Shown here piece after piece: positions 1 through 8,624 of a stretch of DNA of 64,000 nucleotides; position 1 is the first letter of the stretch; each line of letters begins with the position of its first letter. The notes under the pieces were generated by a model. It worked only from the letters and a program-made list of their open reading frames with translations. It searched no databases and was not told the DNA's origin. This stretch comes from Heyndrickxia acidicola. Lineage in GTDB: Bacteria; Bacillota; Bacilli; Bacillales; Bacillaceae_C. A program made the position numbers and the translations under genes. The DNA is taken from NCBI RefSeq assembly GCF_001636425.1, contig NZ_KV440953.1:756847-820846 (forward strand). The letters are read 5' to 3'.

Positions 1-316
1 TTGAATATAGAACCAGATATCCTTGATTTTCCGAGTACCTCGACGAATTCTTTTTATCATCATCCCCATATCCATTGCTGGCACACTGATAACTTATTTT
101 CAAAGTTTCAATACGGAGATGGAAAATATGACTCCATGCTGGACGATATCCATTCCATTGAGGTCAGGCAGTATTGCCTTAGAATGGCCCTTAAGGCAAA
201 GAGAAGTTTACCTGGTTTGTATATCTAGCAAAGACAATATAGCTGTTCGTTATGGATGACTATTTATTCCGGAAGGAGAAATTTGAATCCCGTATATCCT
301 CCATTCAATGTTATGA
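1..316 (+). other. Possible decayed membrane-protein remnant
   Basis: Two short overlapping frames cover this stretch and neither looks like a whole gene. One frame holds a hydrophobic run (about residues 8-28, starting RRILFIIIP) that could be a membrane helix. The other has a more protein-like charged tail. A frame change near position 110 could join them, suggesting the end of a damaged gene that begins before the window. I do not recognise the family, and chance ORFs remain possible. Confidence 0.2.
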
Positions 317-420
317 TTGAATAATTATAAGAACAGTACGCCTCTTATTTTTAGGGCCTACTCCAAAGAGCTCCGTAAAAAAATTCGGATGAAAATGAAT
401 AATTTGATCAAGCCATTAAG

Positions 421-456
421 CCCCCTGTCTTACCATTTTTTCAGTAGGGGTTTTTT
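421..456 (+). terminator. Rho-independent terminator candidate
   Basis: A CCCC/GGGG stem continued by CTG/CAG with a small bulge is followed by six T residues. It would end transcription of whatever lies upstream. Confidence 0.45.
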
Positions 457-1197
457 CCTTTGGCTGTTTTCGTATAGATTGTTGTTTTTCGCAAAAGTGT
501 TAAATTAGTGTGATGTGAGTCTTCGTGGCATCTCTTCGTAAGCAATTCACAGATTTACAACAAAGCTTGTGAATTTCCTTATTTTTTGTATTAAATTGCA
601 ACCAAGTTTACGAAAAGAGCCTTTCCTTTTAAAAATTGGAGTGCAGTTTCCAGTACCCTTTTATAACTACATAGAACAACACAACTCTATTAGCTCTTGT
701 TAGTCAACCAGATAAAATAAAATAACTTGCCCTGGTTGTGTTTCGGATTAATCTTGTTTGTATAAGCTGTTTTTGCATAGAAGTTAATTATAGAAATAGG
801 GGTAAACAACAAACATTTAATCAGAATTAAATTTAAAAAGGTTGAACTTTGGAGTTTAATGGTAATGTTTAAGATCCTTTATAATATCTAACTACTTACG
901 GTGATAGTTTTTAAAGGAGAGGTAACCCGAATCATGAGGCAAAAGAAGGTAGTTTTTGATGTGAAAATTGGATTTCTTAATAAAATTCACCGACGTTATC
1001 ATTGGTGTATAAAGTTTGTTTTGCATTTCAAAATAAATTCTAATTTTTCTTTTTTATAATGGCATTATTAAAGGACTCTATTGTTTATAGGTTCATCATG
1101 TGAGCAGATAGTAATAAAGAAATCTTTAGGGCCTTTATCATAAAAAGATGCAGCAAAATAATCATCAATGATCTTGACATTAAAGGAGAATGTAGTT
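457..1197. other. Gene-poor stretch of about 740 bp
   Basis: No long coding region is seen. The stretch is AT-rich and holds the small ORF candidate at 934-1059 and the 15-base word TTAAAGGACTCTATT at 1068-1082, which recurs at 33066-33080. A promoter for the gene at 1221 probably lies in the last 150 bases, but no convincing -35/-10 pair was found. Confidence 0.5.
934..1059 (+). CDS. Small ORF candidate, 41 aa, basic
   Basis: An ATG follows a good ribosome binding site (AAAGGAGAGG, about 10 bases upstream) and opens a 41-residue basic peptide starting MRQKKVVFDV. No family is recognised and there is no codon evidence beyond the ribosome binding site. It may be the truncated 5' end of a lost gene rather than a functional peptide. 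Confidence 0.2.
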   Translation: MRQKKVVFDVKIGFLNKIHRRYHWCIKFVLHFKINSNFSFL

Positions 1198-1224
1198 ATG
1201 GCAGATTGGAATGAAGTAAAATGA
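1198..1224 (+). CDS. 8-aa leader ORF (MADWNEVK) overlapping the next gene
   Basis: The only strong ribosome binding site here (AAAGGAG, 1182-1188) sits ahead of an ATG that encodes just MADWNEVK and stops in a TGA overlapping the ATG at 1221. Two readings fit. It may be a translationally coupled leader peptide. Alternatively the downstream protein may really begin with MADWNEVK and one A has been lost from the A-run before ATGATG; adding one A gives an unbroken frame into MMNPKEIYDK. The second reading is simple and should be tested first. Confidence 0.4.
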   Translation: MADWNEVK

Positions 1225-1931
1225 TGAATCCAAAAGAAATCTATGACAAAAACAAATACTCAGCGATTGATAGAAATGAGAAAATGACAGCGTGGGCCGG
1301 CGCAGTCCTTTTTGTTTTTATCATAGCAGAGCTGCTGATTACGGCCAGCTTGCATGGACTGATTACAGAACATATTTTTGTTGGTATTCTTTTATCAGGG
1401 CCCCTTCTTATTAAGATCTACAGCACAGGCTATCGTTTTTTTCGGTATTATACAAAATCAAATGAGTTTGTACAAAATGGTCCGCCAAATTTTATCCTAA
1501 GGATATTAGCACCTTTTCTTGTATTATCAACCATATTGGTCTTTATCAGTGGGTTTGGGCTGGCTTTTGGACATGATGATCGTTTGTTCGGTAAAATTCA
1601 CTCGGTTAGTGTGACGTTATGGATTCCACTGACAGCTATCCATGCATATGTATATATTCGCAGAGTTCCGCGTCTCATCGCATCCGATTGGAGAAATCAA
1701 ACGAAAAACCAAAACAATGGAAATAAAGGACGTATTATAGTCAATCTAACTGCTCTAGCAGCAGGAACAATTGCTGCCATTGTATTGCTTCCACTATATG
1801 CAGAAGGCTGGGGACATTTTAGACTCCATCTTCCAGGGCCGCTTTTATTGGGTATCGTGGGTGCCGTAGTCGGGATATTTGCTGCTGTGCCGTTAATACG
1901 GTTAACCAATAAAGCCAAAACATTAGGATAA
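1221..1931 (+). CDS. Six-helix membrane protein, possible haem-binding cytochrome-like
   Basis: Integral membrane protein of 236 aa with about six hydrophobic segments (roughly residues 26-48, 52-68, 88-112, 125-145, 170-190, 200-222). Histidines lie near or within helices (around 45, 53, 117, 126 and in an AIHAYVY segment near 141), which resembles small membrane cytochrome b or DUF4405-like haem proteins; this is inferred from pattern only. The frame has no ribosome binding site of its own except through the leader at 1198. The neighbours are a secreted SPOR-glycosidase and a broken apbE, so a role in extracytoplasmic redox or flavinylation chemistry is possible. A strong terminator follows, so it is not in one transcript with the next gene. 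Confidence 0.6.
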   Translation: MMNPKEIYDKNKYSAIDRNEKMTAWAGAVLFVFIIAELLITASLHGLITEHIFVGILLSGPLLIKIYSTGYRFFRYYTKSNEFVQNGPPNFILRILAPFLVLSTILVFISGFGLAFGHDDRLFGKIHSVSVTLWIPLTAIHAYVYIRRVPRLIASDWRNQTKNQNNGNKGRIIVNLTALAAGTIAAIVLLPLYAEGWGHFRLHLPGPLLLGIVGAVVGIFAAVPLIRLTNKAKTLG

Positions 1932-1996
1932 TAATTGGCGGACAATCCCTTAAAGGCAGACTTGTAAACGAACTTAAATGGCAAAACTATCAGAAG

Positions 1997-2031
1997 AAAA
2001 GACACGAATTTATTTTGTGTCTTTTCTTTTT
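1997..2031 (+). terminator. Rho-independent terminator
   Basis: Perfect 9-bp stem AAAAGACAC/GTGTCTTTT followed by a T-rich tail; ends the membrane protein transcript. Confidence 0.8.
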
Positions 2032-2137
2032 TATTGCACAAACTAACTGTTAAAGAAGAAGGAACATGAAAATAGGGATATGCCAATGGTGTCACTTTCT
2101 AGTTCCACAATCCAAAAATAAGAAAGGGGTAAGGTAT

Positions 2138-3730
2138 ATGAACAAAGACACTTCTAAATCCATTCTTATTGTGTTTGCCCTAACAGCATTACTTTCAACC
2201 TCATCAGCTCCAAAAGTATCTCCAAAGATATTTGAATTAAATGTAAAAGCCTCGGAAGCCACGGTAAAATCCCTGCCACTTGGAAAATTGGACCTTAATG
2301 GAAAAATAGTGAAAAAAAGGATTGCGAAGGGACTGATTTATACTCACATTGTGCACGGGAAACAATCAGACAAAGCAGTTTACATAGTGGATATTGCATT
2401 TCGATCTGAAAGAAGCGAAGCCGACGCCATTGCTAGACGTTTGAAATCTGATGGATTTAATCCAACAATAGAAACTATAACGAAAAGAGCAAATGATGAC
2501 CCGGATCGAAGGCCGCTGGGATATCTTGTCCGTATGGGAGCTTTTCCGTTAGAAAAGGACGCAGAAACACTTCGGAAAAAGCTTTCTACTAAAGGATATA
2601 AAAATTTAATTGTTGTAAATTCTGAAGAGGATGGAGGAAACACTACCGGGCCATGGATTGTAAATGTTCTCGAAGTAACCCCTAAAATATTCAAAGGTAA
2701 AATTGTCCCAATACTGGGTACAGGAATTGTGCCTGGGCGGGAAAGAGTGAGCAGTATAGCAGCACGATCGAAGGCCATTGCAGCAATTAATGGCGGCTAT
2801 TTTGTAATGGGAGCCTCGGCAGGGACGGTTGGAGACCTAGCAGGCGTTTCTATGATAAAGGGAAATTTAATCAGCGAGGCGTTTAAGGGCAGAACAAGCG
2901 TTATTTTGAAAGGGTTAGGAAGAAATGTTCAAATTTCAGGTGTTAAGACGGAGTTAACTGTCGTTTCTTCAGATGGATCAAAAACGTGTATTGATGGTTT
3001 AAACAGAAAACTACGCCATAGACGCAGCGGAAATGATGGGAATACAATAAGTTCAAATCTGGGTTATCAACATATCCCTTGTACAAATACCAATGAACTC
3101 ATACAGTTTACTCCTGTGTTTGGACAATTCACAGAAGCTGGAGAAGGAACAGAGGCAGTACTGAATTCTAAAGGAATGGTAACGGAATTAAGGAATCGCC
3201 GCGGTGGAGCTATTCCAAGAAACGGGACAGTCCTTTCAGGGACAAAGGATGCATCTGATTGGCTGAAGTCTCATGCAAAGGCTGGAATGAAACTGGCTGT
3301 AAACACGACCATTTTAGCCGACGGAAAGGAGCTTCCAATTGACCAAACCACAGGAATTATTAATGGAGGTCCTCGTTTGCTTCGAAATGGTTCAATTGAT
3401 ATCCCTGCATTTGCTGAAGGATTCTTTTGGCGAAAGAATCCAGAGTCCTATTACCGGTTTGGAATCCGCCGGCATCCTCGCACCATGATGGGAGTGAAAG
3501 CGGATGGAAGTATCCTTCTCGTTACGGTTGACGGCCGCTATCCTGGAAATAGTATCGGGACAACATTAGAGGAAAGTGCAGAAATAATGAAATTCTTGGG
3601 TGCTGTTGATGCGGTTAATCTTGACGGCGGGGGCTCAACTACCATGACAATCGGTTCAAAGCTCGTCATGCATCCATCCGATCCAAAGGGGGAACGCCCG
3701 GTCGGAGATGCCATATTAATTATGCCATAA
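2138..3730 (+). CDS. Secreted SPOR-domain phosphodiester glycosidase (NAGPA family)
   Basis: Predicted exported protein of 530 aa. The start at 2138 has AGAAAGGGG about 9 bases upstream; the longer reading from 2066 lacks a site. Residues 1-24 form a signal-like hydrophobic segment. Residues about 75-165 hold two SPOR-like alpha/beta repeats (YIVDIAFRSERSEADAIARR and YLVRMGAF), which in other proteins bind denuded peptidoglycan glycans. The C-terminal 290 residues match the NAGPA/phosphodiester glycosidase fold, with AAINGGYF and VNLDGGGSTTM as the hallmark motifs. Family members cleave sugar phosphodiesters at the cell surface, as in teichoic acid or exopolysaccharide turnover; the substrate here is unknown. 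The gene is monocistronic, with terminators on both sides, and intact in a neighbourhood of broken genes. Confidence 0.85.
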   Translation: MNKDTSKSILIVFALTALLSTSSAPKVSPKIFELNVKASEATVKSLPLGKLDLNGKIVKKRIAKGLIYTHIVHGKQSDKAVYIVDIAFRSERSEADAIARRLKSDGFNPTIETITKRANDDPDRRPLGYLVRMGAFPLEKDAETLRKKLSTKGYKNLIVVNSEEDGGNTTGPWIVNVLEVTPKIFKGKIVPILGTGIVPGRERVSSIAARSKAIAAINGGYFVMGASAGTVGDLAGVSMIKGNLISEAFKGRTSVILKGLGRNVQISGVKTELTVVSSDGSKTCIDGLNRKLRHRRSGNDGNTISSNLGYQHIPCTNTNELIQFTPVFGQFTEAGEGTEAVLNSKGMVTELRNRRGGAIPRNGTVLSGTKDASDWLKSHAKAGMKLAVNTTILADGKELPIDQTTGIINGGPRLLRNGSIDIPAFAEGFFWRKNPESYYRFGIRRHPRTMMGVKADGSILLVTVDGRYPGNSIGTTLEESAEIMKFLGAVDAVNLDGGGSTTMTIGSKLVMHPSDPKGERPVGDAILIMP

Positions 3731-3733
3731 TGG

Positions 3734-3776
3734 AAAAAAGCTGCCTGAATTTTTAGCAATCAGGCAGCTTTTTTGA
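3734..3776 (+). terminator. Rho-independent terminator
   Basis: Perfect 15-bp stem (3734-3748 with 3760-3774) ending in a T-run, directly after the glycosidase stop codon. Confidence 0.9.
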
Positions 3777-3992
3777 TTTTTTCTATCACATAATTTTCAC
3801 ACATTAGCTTGATAATTCCTTGTAAATTCCTTTCTATAATCAAATCAACATTAAAGCTATAACATTTGGATTACAAAAATCATGAAAACGTATTTCATTT
3901 CAAGGTAGTGATAAACGAAAGATATTGCTGCCAACCGACTATTTTATTGCAGCACATTCATTCTATTTTCGGAAAAAAAGGGGGACAAGGGT

Positions 3993-4327
3993 ATGACGTC
4001 TTATGCTGCAGAATTTATGAACACTCAATTTTATATAGAGGTTTCCGATCAAACCGGTGAAGATTGGAAGAAGCACGTAAAAGAATGGTTTTATTATGTG
4101 GATTCTCAATGGTCAAGATTTCAAAAAAGGAATGAACTTAATCAAATTAATCAAGCACCGAAAGGAACAGAACTTATCCTTTCGCCGCCTTTATATGATG
4201 TGTTGCTGGCAGTCGACCAATACCGAATTCTTACTAATGACAGGTTTTCTCCGTATTTAAAAAATCATTGGAGCAGCAGGGCTAGAACCGAATCTTCCTC
4301 TTTACTCCATCTAAAGAAGCCTTAATA
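3993..4327 (+). pseudogene. apbE: Truncated ApbE-type FAD:protein FMN transferase
   Basis: The first 88 or so residues match the N-terminus of ApbE, which transfers FMN from FAD to a threonine of exported flavoproteins. Recognisable are FMNTQFYIEV, VDSQWSRFQKRNEL and LTNDRFSPYLK. The ribosome binding site and ATG are intact. Near 4262 the frame shifts: the ApbE-like sequence continues in another frame as LEQQG, meets an in-frame TAG, then is lost. The catalytic C-terminal two thirds are absent, so the gene cannot be functional. It may once have worked with exported redox proteins such as the membrane protein at 1221. Confidence 0.75.
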
Positions 4328-4498
4328 TAAATATTATGAAACACCAGAAAAACTCCAGATACATATTATGAAAAAAGACACGCTGAGTTAATGATGTGCA
4401 TTTTCATAAAGATATCTCATTTTGTTATCTCCAAATATTAGTGACAATTCCATTGCTTGCGGGTTAATTTTACATCATAGATGAAAGGATATACACCT

Positions 4499-5569
4499 AT
4501 GCAAAATAAGAATGGGTTTAAAAATAGTGGAATAGAAATAGGTCTATATACACTGGGGGAGATAGCGGAAGATCCACATACGGGAAAAAAGATTAGTGCT
4601 GCACAAAGAATAAAGGAGATCATTGAAGCAGCTAAACTTGCTGATGATGCTGGACTTGATGTGTTTGGAATAGGCGAACATCACCGATTAGATTATGCTA
4701 CTTCTGCACCGCCAGTTGTTTTGGCTTCCATTGCCCAAGCTACCAAACGAATAAAATTGACAAGTACCACCACAGTGTTAAGCACGGTAGATCCCGTTAG
4801 GCTTTTCGAAGATTTCGCTACCCTGGATTTGCTTTCCGATGGCCGGGCAGAAATAATGGCAGGCCGTGGTGCGTTCCTTGAATCCTTTCCCCTTTTTGGA
4901 TATGACTTAAACGATTATGACGAATTATTCATGGAAAACATGGAATTATTCTTAAAACTAAACAAAAACGAGCGATTGACCTGGGATGGACAATTTCGCC
5001 CTTCATTAATAAATGCCGAAATAGCACCCCGCCCCCTGCAAAAGGAGCTGCCATTATGGATCGGTGTGGGAGGCACGTCAGAAAGTGCAATCCGTGCAGG
5101 AAGGCTGGGGGTTGGGATGGCCATAGCTATTCTCAGTGGTGATCCCGTAAAATATAAGCCGTTGGTTGATCTATACCTTAGAGCCGGTATGGAAGCTGGG
5201 CACGATTTAAAGGATTTAAAAGTTGGAGTTACGGGACATGGTTTTTTCTCAAGGACAACCCAACAAGCGAGAGATGAATTCTATCCCTATTATTCAAATT
5301 ATTGGGCATATGTTAAACGGCAACATGGTATGAGCTTTCACTTAACAAGATCAGAATTCGACCAAATGACCGGCCCGGAAACCGCTTTATTCGTAGGCAG
5401 TCCGCAGCAGATTGTTGAGAAAATTCTCCAGCAGCATGAGCTCTTTGGGCACCAGCGTTTCCTGGCTCAGATAGACATAGGCGGTGTACCATTTAAGAAA
5501 GTAGCCGAGTGCATTGAACTCTTGGGGGCTGAAATTGCTCCAATTGTTCGGAAAGAAACAAGTAAGTGA
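4499..5569 (+). CDS. Luciferase-like (LLM class) flavin-dependent oxidoreductase
   Basis: Flavin-dependent oxidoreductase of 356 aa in the bacterial luciferase superfamily, a single TIM barrel using reduced FMN or F420-type flavin. Visible family motifs are GIGEHHRLDY near residue 60, TTTVLSTVDPVRLFEDFATLDLLSDGRAEIMAGRG around 90-125, and PLWIGVGG near 190. The start at 4499 is preferred over 4481 because AAAGGAT ends 8 bases upstream of it. The gene is complete and stands alone between a broken apbE and a long gap. The substrate is unknown; relatives oxidise alkanes, sulfonates or aldehydes, and many are of unknown role. Confidence 0.88.
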   Translation: MQNKNGFKNSGIEIGLYTLGEIAEDPHTGKKISAAQRIKEIIEAAKLADDAGLDVFGIGEHHRLDYATSAPPVVLASIAQATKRIKLTSTTTVLSTVDPVRLFEDFATLDLLSDGRAEIMAGRGAFLESFPLFGYDLNDYDELFMENMELFLKLNKNERLTWDGQFRPSLINAEIAPRPLQKELPLWIGVGGTSESAIRAGRLGVGMAIAILSGDPVKYKPLVDLYLRAGMEAGHDLKDLKVGVTGHGFFSRTTQQARDEFYPYYSNYWAYVKRQHGMSFHLTRSEFDQMTGPETALFVGSPQQIVEKILQQHELFGHQRFLAQIDIGGVPFKKVAECIELLGAEIAPIVRKETSK

Positions 5570-6361
5570 TTATTACTCCAAAGTTATGTTTTCAATAGAA
5601 GAAATGTGAATAGCATTAGAAAACGCGGAAGGTTTTTTGATAAGCTTTTTTCGGTAAACTGTGTTGCTGTTAGTGTAAAAGAAATATAGGAAACACAAGG
5701 TTTAAGCATGCAAACTTAGTGAATTAAGACGTAAAGATGCCACGATGACTTACTATATACAGATTTAACATTTTTATTTTAAAAAACAATCTATCGAAAA
5801 CAGCCTTGTTATACAGCGGAAATCTTCTCTGTGAAGGACAGGTCACTCGCTTTTCTCTGTGGGTTGACCTTCATCGCCTCTAAAAGATACTTAACTTTTA
5901 CCTTGATTCTCAATCCTCAAATCTCTATAACTTTTTCCTTCCTTCCTACAATCCAAACATGAACGTATTTTGCATGTGGTTTTTAAATTTTGATGTAGAC
6001 ACATACTATTGAGTGGTTTCTTTTTTTAAAAGTATAAAAATTAACAAAAAGATCGTGTTTCATGAAATAAGGTAAGTATATGCCAACAATAATAGACCCA
6101 ATAGATTAACCTCAATCTCCCTATCTTCTCCCACATGCCAATAATCCTATTAAATACTGTAAAGTTGAGACTGGATCAAAATAGAGATTAACTAAAAACA
6201 AAAATATTAATATACTATGATTGGTGGTTTTAATCTTCAGAGGATGGGGGAGTAAGCAAAGGAATATGATTTGGGAACATAACCGTTTGTTCCAGCTGCT
6301 TTTAAAATTCAAGCTCACCCTGAGTAGAAAGAAAATAATCTATTTAAAAAAAAGGATCTAA
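5570..6361. other. Gene-free stretch of about 790 bp
   Basis: Only short chance ORFs with frequent stops on both strands and AT-rich sequence are seen. No RNA gene or clear terminator was recognised. The next readable protein homology begins at 6362, already inside a damaged protease. Confidence 0.5.
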
Positions 6362-7367
6362 TTCGAATCCGTGGATTTTGTGTTTAAAATTCACAACAAG
6401 GACAAGCTCCAGCGTTTCATCCAGGATTCGACCACGCACGGCAATAAGAATTATCGGAGATATCTAACTGTTAACGATTTCCGCCAGCAATATGGAGCTA
6501 ATGATGAAAGCATTAATAAGCTAACCCAGTATCTGCAGAGCTTTTGAATTACCACAAGCAAAGCATCAAATAATCTCATCGTAACAGCAAACGGAACAGC
6601 GGATGCGTTCAACAAAGCCTTTAATGTGACCTTGAAAAAAGAAAGCTACAAGGGAAAGGTATTTCATGGAACCAAAGATAATCAGACCCTTCCGGCATCC
6701 ATCGGAAATGAACTGCTCTGTATCTTGGGGCTTTCCGATTATTCCAGTTTCACTGCTCATTCTGTGAAACAGCCCTTAACGGACAGCAGCGTTCCAAACG
6801 GGCCGCTTAGCCTCGGAACCAAGGATCTCGTGAACCAATACCACGTACAGCCTCTTTATGACAAAGGGGCAGCGGGTGCAGGACAGACGATCGGTATCGT
6901 GACGCTTGCGGACTTTAACACAGATGATGCCTACACTTACTGGCAAAAGGCAGGTATAAATGTGAAAAAAAACCGTATTACCAAAACGAATGTTGATGGT
7001 GGTTCTGGATGGGATGGATACGATGAAACAAGCTTAGACGTGGAGCAGTCTGGTGCTCTGGCGCCTCAGGCAGATATCCATGTGTTTATAGGCCGAACAC
7101 GGATACAGGATTTGCCGATGCATTTGCAACGGCAATCGATGAAAACCAGGCAAAGCAGATCTCGGTTAGCTGGGTGAAAGCGAGACTGAGGTGAATTATT
7201 TTAGCCAATTGAAGGAAGAAGCTCCTCAGTATGCGGAAGTGTTCAATCAGCTGTTCATGCAGGCGGTTTCTCAAGGAATCAGCATGTTTGCCGAAGGGGC
7301 CTATGATGCGGCCCGTGCGTTTGGAGAATCATCTGGTGTTCCAGGAGAGACGTCATTATCCCCTTAA
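6362..7367 (+). pseudogene. Degenerate sedolisin/kumamolisin-type serine protease
   Basis: Remnant of a secreted acid-acting peptidase of family S53 with an N-terminal pro-domain. The pro-domain starts around 6362 without a start codon (FVFKIHNKDKLQRFIQD, YRRYLTVNDFRQQYG). A TGA breaks it at about 6545. The catalytic domain follows with LGTKDLVNQYHVQPLYDKG and the ETSLD motif, whose Glu and Asp match two residues of the Ser-Glu-Asp triad. Frameshifts near 7097 (after HVFIG) and near 7170 move the homology into other frames, ending in a stop at 7365. The C-terminal half with the SGTS serine is missing. At least three lesions plus truncation make it a clear pseudogene. Its base composition is somewhat more GC-rich than its surroundings. 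Confidence 0.8.
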
Positions 7368-7615
7368 ACATTTCGAACACGACGAGTAGAGAAAGACACC
7401 AATTTTGAATGGGATTTTTCACCGGACACCTGATATAAAGAAAAGTTCACGTACATCTTTGGAAGCAAAAGTAGCAACATCAGTAATGTCTGTTTCCACC
7501 ACCAACCGGGACAAATGTAGTTTTAGGTGATACATATAATGTACTAATGAGTGGGACTTACGTTCTAGGCTCGTTTTAATGCTGAGTAATTTAGTTCTAC
7601 TCTTCGCGGGAATCC

Positions 7616-7806
7616 CTATTGTTTGTTACTTTCTACCTCCTTGTCGCCAAGCGCGCCACCAGTAATTGCATCTGTAACCATACCGATTGGACCAAAAATA
7701 GAACCAAGTGTACCACCACCTATATCAGTACCGACTCCGTTTCCTACCGCTTCAATAGTGTCTTTTTGATCATCAATATCTTTTTGTCATCAGTCCAGTA
7801 TTTCAT
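7616..7806 (-). pseudogene. Frameshifted glycine-zipper peptide gene
   Basis: On the minus strand a short peptide begins MKYWTDDK at 7806 and, after a one-base frame change, continues DIDDQKDTIEAVGNG and a glycine-rich segment (GTDIGGGTLGSIFGP, then TDAITGGALGDKE) to a TAG at 7616-7618. The spaced glycines are typical of small bacteriocin-like or phage membrane-active peptides. The frame break suggests it is dead. It resembles in style, though not closely in sequence, the minus-strand peptide at 15547-15729. Confidence 0.4.
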
Positions 7807-7873
7807 TTATGTAAGCGTTGACATTTTACAGAATTTTAGTTAAATTTAAATTAATTAGGAACTGTCCAGACCA

Positions 7874-7886
7874 CCTGGATACCAGG
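7874..7886. promoter_or_regulatory. Palindromic operator candidate upstream of GntR-type gene
   Basis: Perfect inverted repeat CCTGG-ATA-CCAGG, 27 bases upstream of the start of the FadR/GntR-like regulator. Regulators of this family usually bind short palindromes near their own promoter, so this is a candidate site; no binding evidence is available. Confidence 0.35.
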
Positions 7887-7912
7887 ATAATAATCGGAAA
7901 GGCTTTTTTCTC

Positions 7913-8603
7913 ATGAATTTTAATGAAATCAAAAAAAATCGTGTTTATGAACAAGTTATTGAGCAGGTTAAATATCTTTTGGAAATTGGGCAATTAAGGG
8001 CAGGAGATAAACTCCCTTCAGAGCGGGAATTGGCTGTATTGTTCAATGTTTCCCGTAGTGTAATCCGAGAAGCTATGACAGTGTTAAAAGCAAGTGGTGT
8101 TCTTAATATAAGGCCTGGAATTGGCGTCTTTATTGCTGCCGATGACGAGTCAAGCTTAGTTCGAAGGATGGATCGAGCGCTTAAAAAGGATGTGGCTAGT
8201 TTACAAGAGTTATTAGAAGTCAGACCTAGAGTGCCAAGCGGCGTATCTAGCTGCTCTTAGGTCTACACCGACCGATATTAAAAAAATAGAAGATGCATTC
8301 ACATCCCTTGCGGAAGCTGTAAGTGAAGAAAGAGTAGCTGCACAAGAAGATTTTTCCTTTCATGAAGCTATTTTTCAGGCAAGTAAAAATGAAACACTTA
8401 TGGAATTAATCCGTTTATTGTCAGATCGGTTACTAGTTGGTATTCAAGAAAGTAGAAGTAAATCCTTAAGACAACCAAGACGAGCTAAACTGGTTCTTGT
8501 AGAACATAGAGAAATTATGAAAGCAATCATCGATAAAAATGCAGATCTGGCCAGTAAATTAATGTTTGAACACCTTGAAAATGTAAAGATTCAAAATAAA
8601 TAA
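7913..8603 (+). pseudogene. Frameshifted GntR/FadR-family (FCD) regulator
   Basis: The N-terminal 75 residues are a classical GntR winged helix (YEQVIEQVKYLL, AGDKLPSERELAVLFNVSRSVIREAM, GVLNIRPGIGVFI). The C-terminal FCD ligand-binding domain starts LQELLEVR, then the frame is lost near 8225. It resumes one frame away as LECQAAYLAALRST and runs on to HREIMKAIIDKNADLASKLMFEHLE, ending at 8603. A single indel would restore a protein of about 230 aa. It lies immediately upstream of a hydroxy-acid oxidation cluster whose local regulator it probably was, similar in position to LldR- or GlcC-type regulators. As read here the cluster has lost a functional copy. Confidence 0.8.
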
Positions 8604-8624
8604 AATAATAAGAAGGCGAAAAAA

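Noticed and set aside
7619-7843. 74-aa plus-strand ORF opposite the glycine-zipper remnant
   Set aside because: Antisense shadow; the minus strand shows the coherent glycine-rich peptide.
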